From: a virus
Direction: 5' to 3' (one strand)
DNA: 64,000 nucleotides
IMG/VR virus record: IMGVR_UViG_3300032799_000664
Location: 62,001-126,000 of that record
Each line of letters begins with the position of its first letter. Position 1 is the first letter of the stretch. Both the position numbers and the translations under genes were made by a program. Positions 61,912 to 64,000 of the stretch are shown piece after piece. The notes beneath the pieces are model-generated. The model saw nothing but the letters and a program-made list of their open reading frames with translations, had not been told where the DNA came from and searched no databases.

Positions 61912-62148
61912 ATGGCACGCATCGAATACCCCTCGATCAAGGACGCAGCGGCGGAAGTACTCCGCACCGTCGCAGCCGAGGGCATGATCAAGCATGCCGA
62001 GCGCCAGCTACTGCACGCTGCCGTTCAGCCCAGCAGTGATGTCACCGACAGTCTCCGCAAGCTGGCGACCGAACTTCAGGACGTGGATGATGACCCGGAG
62101 ATCACCTACGCCGATCTCCACACCTTCGTGACGCGATGCCACAGGTGA
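61912..62148 (+). CDS. Small helical protein (78 aa)
   Basis: ATG 61912 has CAGAGGACC before it. Contains DSLRKLATELQDV, similar to NLRKLAAELRQKA in the next gene. Overlaps that gene by 13 bases. Function unknown. Confidence 0.62.
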   Translation: MARIEYPSIKDAAAEVLRTVAAEGMIKHAERQLLHAAVQPSSDVTDSLRKLATELQDVDDDPEITYADLHTFVTRCHR

Positions 62149-62300
62149 CCACCCCCCAGACGAACCTCCGCAAGCTGGCCGCAGAACTGCGCCAGAAAGC
62201 GGACGAGCACGACCAAGCCAAGCTCGTCAAGAGCGCGCTGTGGGTGCGGAGCATCGTCGGGCTGACGCTGATGAAGCGGAAGCTCGGGAGGAATGGCTGA
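62136..62300 (+). CDS. Very small protein (54 aa)
   Basis: Open frame from ATG 62136 to TGA 62300, overlapping the genes on both sides in the manner of this operon. Reads MPQVTTPQTNLRKLAAEL, then a charged helix and SIVGLTLMKRKLG. The shared LRKLA(A/T)EL segment with the preceding gene supports it. RBS weak. Confidence 0.55.
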   Translation: MPQVTTPQTNLRKLAAELRQKADEHDQAKLVKSALWVRSIVGLTLMKRKLGRNG

Positions 62301-62710
62301 TGTCCAGCGAACTGATGCGGCGGACCGCCGCGGTTCTCGAGAAGACCGCCGACTACCTTGACGCGGAAGACCAGCGTCAACGTGATGTCGTCCGCACCGA
62401 ACGGCGCCAGGTCGCCCAGACGCTGAGCGAGAAGTACGCCGCCGCCACCGGCGAAGAACTACCGCCGGGCAGCGTCGAAAAGCTCGCAGCGTCCGACAAG
62501 GACCTGCTCACCATCTTCGAGAAGATCGCCGCACGCACCACGGGCACTGCCAATGGCGCCCCCGATGACATGGGCACCCCGAGCGATCGCAGTGACCGCA
62601 ACGACCGCGGCACCCCGGCGCCCGCGACCGGCAAGTACCACGATGGTCAAGAAAAGCGCGCCGCGGTCGAAGACGCCGACGCGCGTTTCGTCGACTGGAT
62701 CAACAGCTGA
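62300..62710 (+). CDS. Virion-type protein (136 aa)
   Basis: ATG 62300 shares bases with the previous stop (TGATG) and has GGGAGGAATGG before it. LEKTADYLDAED near residue 13 and QEKRAAVED near residue 118 carry the shared motif at both ends. A Thr/Asp/Arg-rich linker lies between. Function unknown. Confidence 0.68.
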   Translation: MSSELMRRTAAVLEKTADYLDAEDQRQRDVVRTERRQVAQTLSEKYAAATGEELPPGSVEKLAASDKDLLTIFEKIAARTTGTANGAPDDMGTPSDRSDRNDRGTPAPATGKYHDGQEKRAAVEDADARFVDWINS

Positions 62711-62760
62711 CAGGCTGAAACGGAGGGTCGCCCCCTCGTTCGACAAGGAGAAAGACCGAC

Positions 62761-63225
62761 ATGTCGCTGCTCAACTCGAAGTTCGACATCCTCCGCGGCT
62801 ACCCGAACGGCAGTGCGCTGACGTGGCCGTTCCCCATCAAGACCGCCGGCTCGCCGCCCGTTCCGGTGGCCCTGCCCGGAGGCACCATCGTCACCCAGGA
62901 GCTGCAAGCGGGGCAGACGGTGGTCGACAAGGCCACCAGCCCGAACATCACCTCGGCGAACCCCAAGGAGCCGTGGCTGGTGGTCGAAGGCAACGACGAC
63001 TTCTCCGGCCAGTTCGTCGGGAAGTGCGCCTGCGCCAAGCTGGGCTCGGGGATCATCTTCGAGACCGACCAGTACGACACGGGCACCTACACGCCCGGCG
63101 TGCCGGTCACGATGAACGCCGGCAAGATCGCCTCGCTGGCCACCCCCGATGCCACGAAGCAGATCATCGGCTTCGTGCTCGAGGACCGCACGGCGACCAA
63201 GGGCACCGTGGTGGTGTCCGCCTAG
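62761..63225 (+). CDS. Probable capsid decoration protein (154 aa)
   Basis: ATG 62761 has ACAAGGAGAAAG before it. A beta-rich, Gly/Pro/Thr-rich sequence with almost no helix (VALPGGTIVTQELQAGQTVV, and GTYTPGVPVTMNAGKIASL), ending in TKGTVVVSA. Position directly before the major capsid gene and the beta-rich composition are those of head decoration or stabilisation proteins. No specific family recognised. Confidence 0.6.
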   Translation: MSLLNSKFDILRGYPNGSALTWPFPIKTAGSPPVPVALPGGTIVTQELQAGQTVVDKATSPNITSANPKEPWLVVEGNDDFSGQFVGKCACAKLGSGIIFETDQYDTGTYTPGVPVTMNAGKIASLATPDATKQIIGFVLEDRTATKGTVVVSA

Positions 63226-63311
63226 CGGACGCGAGGGCGACCCGCACGTAGTAGAACGTAGCATTGAGCGCACCGGGCCGACCCGGGCGTAGAAAGAGTT
63301 CGGAGGGAAAG

Positions 63312-64000
63312 ATGCCCGCGTACCAGACTGAGACCAAAGAGGTCGCGGCCCAGCTCATCAACTCGAACTTCGTCCGGAAGCTCGAAGAGGGCCGGGTCAA
63401 GGAAGCACAGGACGAGGGGTCGGCCTTCATTCGCACGAAGGTCCGTCAGGAGTCCTTCGCCCGCGAAATCATCAACCCGATTCTCCTCGCAGACGACGAG
63501 ATCGACCGTGACGAGAACACGGACCAGCCCAAGAAGATCGTGGAGAAGGAACCCGACTCGGTCGCGACCTTCGTCACCTTCCAGGGCGCCGGCCCCCGCA
63601 CCTGGTTCCGCGGCCCCCGCTACGCCGTGAAGTTCGGCAAGACGGAGAGCCAGCGGTTCACCAAGAACAAGTGGGAGCTGATGACGTACCAGAACGACAT
63701 CCGCAAGATCCTCTCCGACAACTCGGTGAAGGACATGGCGGACCAGGAGGACAAGAAGTTCGTCGAGACGATCGACGCCCTGGTCGCGCTGAATGCGGCG
63801 GTCCAGCTGACCGCGGCCCCCGCCTTCAACAGCACCGCCTTCCGCACCTGCTTCCAGGCGATGCTCGCGCGGCGGCAGCCGGTCGGCAAGATCCTGATGA
63901 CCAAGCAGCTCTACTACGAGTCTCTCGACCTGCCGGCGACCATGGTCGGCGACGACATCGCGTCGCGCCACTACGACCAGGGCATCGAGGCCGAAGAGAA
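63312..64000 (+). CDS. Major capsid protein, 3' end outside window
   Basis: ATG 63312 has CGGAGGGAAAG before it; the frame is open to the edge (229 codons). N-terminal helical arm (AYQTETKEVAAQLINSNF), then REIINPILLADDEIDRD, GPRTWFRGPRYAVKFGK and KKFVETIDALVALN, followed by AMLARRQPVGKILMTKQLYYE, which fit the E-loop, spine helix and P-domain order of an HK97-type capsid protein. Its place after protease and decoration candidates supports this. Confidence 0.7.
   Translation, partial: MPAYQTETKEVAAQLINSNFVRKLEEGRVKEAQDEGSAFIRTKVRQESFAREIINPILLADDEIDRDENTDQPKKIVEKEPDSVATFVTFQGAGPRTWFRGPRYAVKFGKTESQRFTKNKWELMTYQNDIRKILSDNSVKDMADQEDKKFVETIDALVALNAAVQLTAAPAFNSTAFRTCFQAMLARRQPVGKILMTKQLYYESLDLPATMVGDDIASRHYDQGIEAEE

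Overview
The window is part of a large tailed dsDNA bacteriophage genome (Caudoviricetes-like). It carries a terminase large subunit, a portal, a prohead-protease candidate, a decoration-protein candidate and the start of a major capsid protein, together with a full phage replication set. No ribosomal, metabolic-housekeeping or tRNA genes are visible. The DNA is GC-rich, most genes have strong AGGAG-type ribosome binding sites, and several promoters look like ordinary sigma-70 boxes placed 6-9 nt before the start codon. This suggests a GC-rich bacterial host that tolerates leaderless mRNAs. The host lineage cannot be named from the sequence.

Layout. (1) 1-3820, minus: small lipoprotein, zinc-ribbon protein, B12-dependent ribonucleotide reductase, RuvC-like resolvase. 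(2) 3893-5967, plus: three related genes of unknown role. (3) 5964-10578, minus: a tightly coupled four-gene operon encoding a vWA/metallopeptidase protein, a Cys-rich protein, a retron-like reverse transcriptase and a 518-aa Cys-rich protein. Two plus-strand genes (10644-12435) follow, then a minus-strand MoxR-type AAA+ ATPase and a small protein (12432-14359). (4) 14358-16994, plus: terminase large subunit interrupted by a LAGLIDADG intein. (5) 17000-17790: about 770 bp without genes, packed with perfect hairpins, a candidate large structured RNA. (6) 17829-27312, minus: replication block with UDG-DNA polymerase A fusion, primase-ATPase and Cas4-like nuclease. (7) 27437-28276, plus: a sigma-70 factor with a zinc-ribbon insertion. 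(8) 28273-35774, minus: ParB-like protein, several zinc-ribbon proteins, a ThyX-like protein, a second Cas4-like nuclease, an SNF2 helicase. (9) 35793-64000, almost all plus: portal, multisubunit RNA polymerase genes, LigD-like ligase, holin, and a long run of Ala-rich virion-type proteins leading to the capsid gene.

How it may work together. The phage encodes its own bacterial-type RNA polymerase: beta is fused to the N-terminal, catalytic part of beta-prime (39315-43760), and the rest of beta-prime is a separate gene 4.4 kb downstream (48210-50024). It also has its own unusual sigma factor. A 15-bp palindrome, CTTTAC-N3-GTAAA(G/C), occurs nine times, mostly near gene boundaries, and is a candidate operator or centromere for a phage DNA-binding protein such as the ParB-like one. 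A short motif, (E/Q/K/R)K(T/R)A, recurs across the virion genes and also in the RNA polymerase, which may point to proteolytic maturation or packaging. All functions are inferred from motifs recognised by eye; no database search was run.
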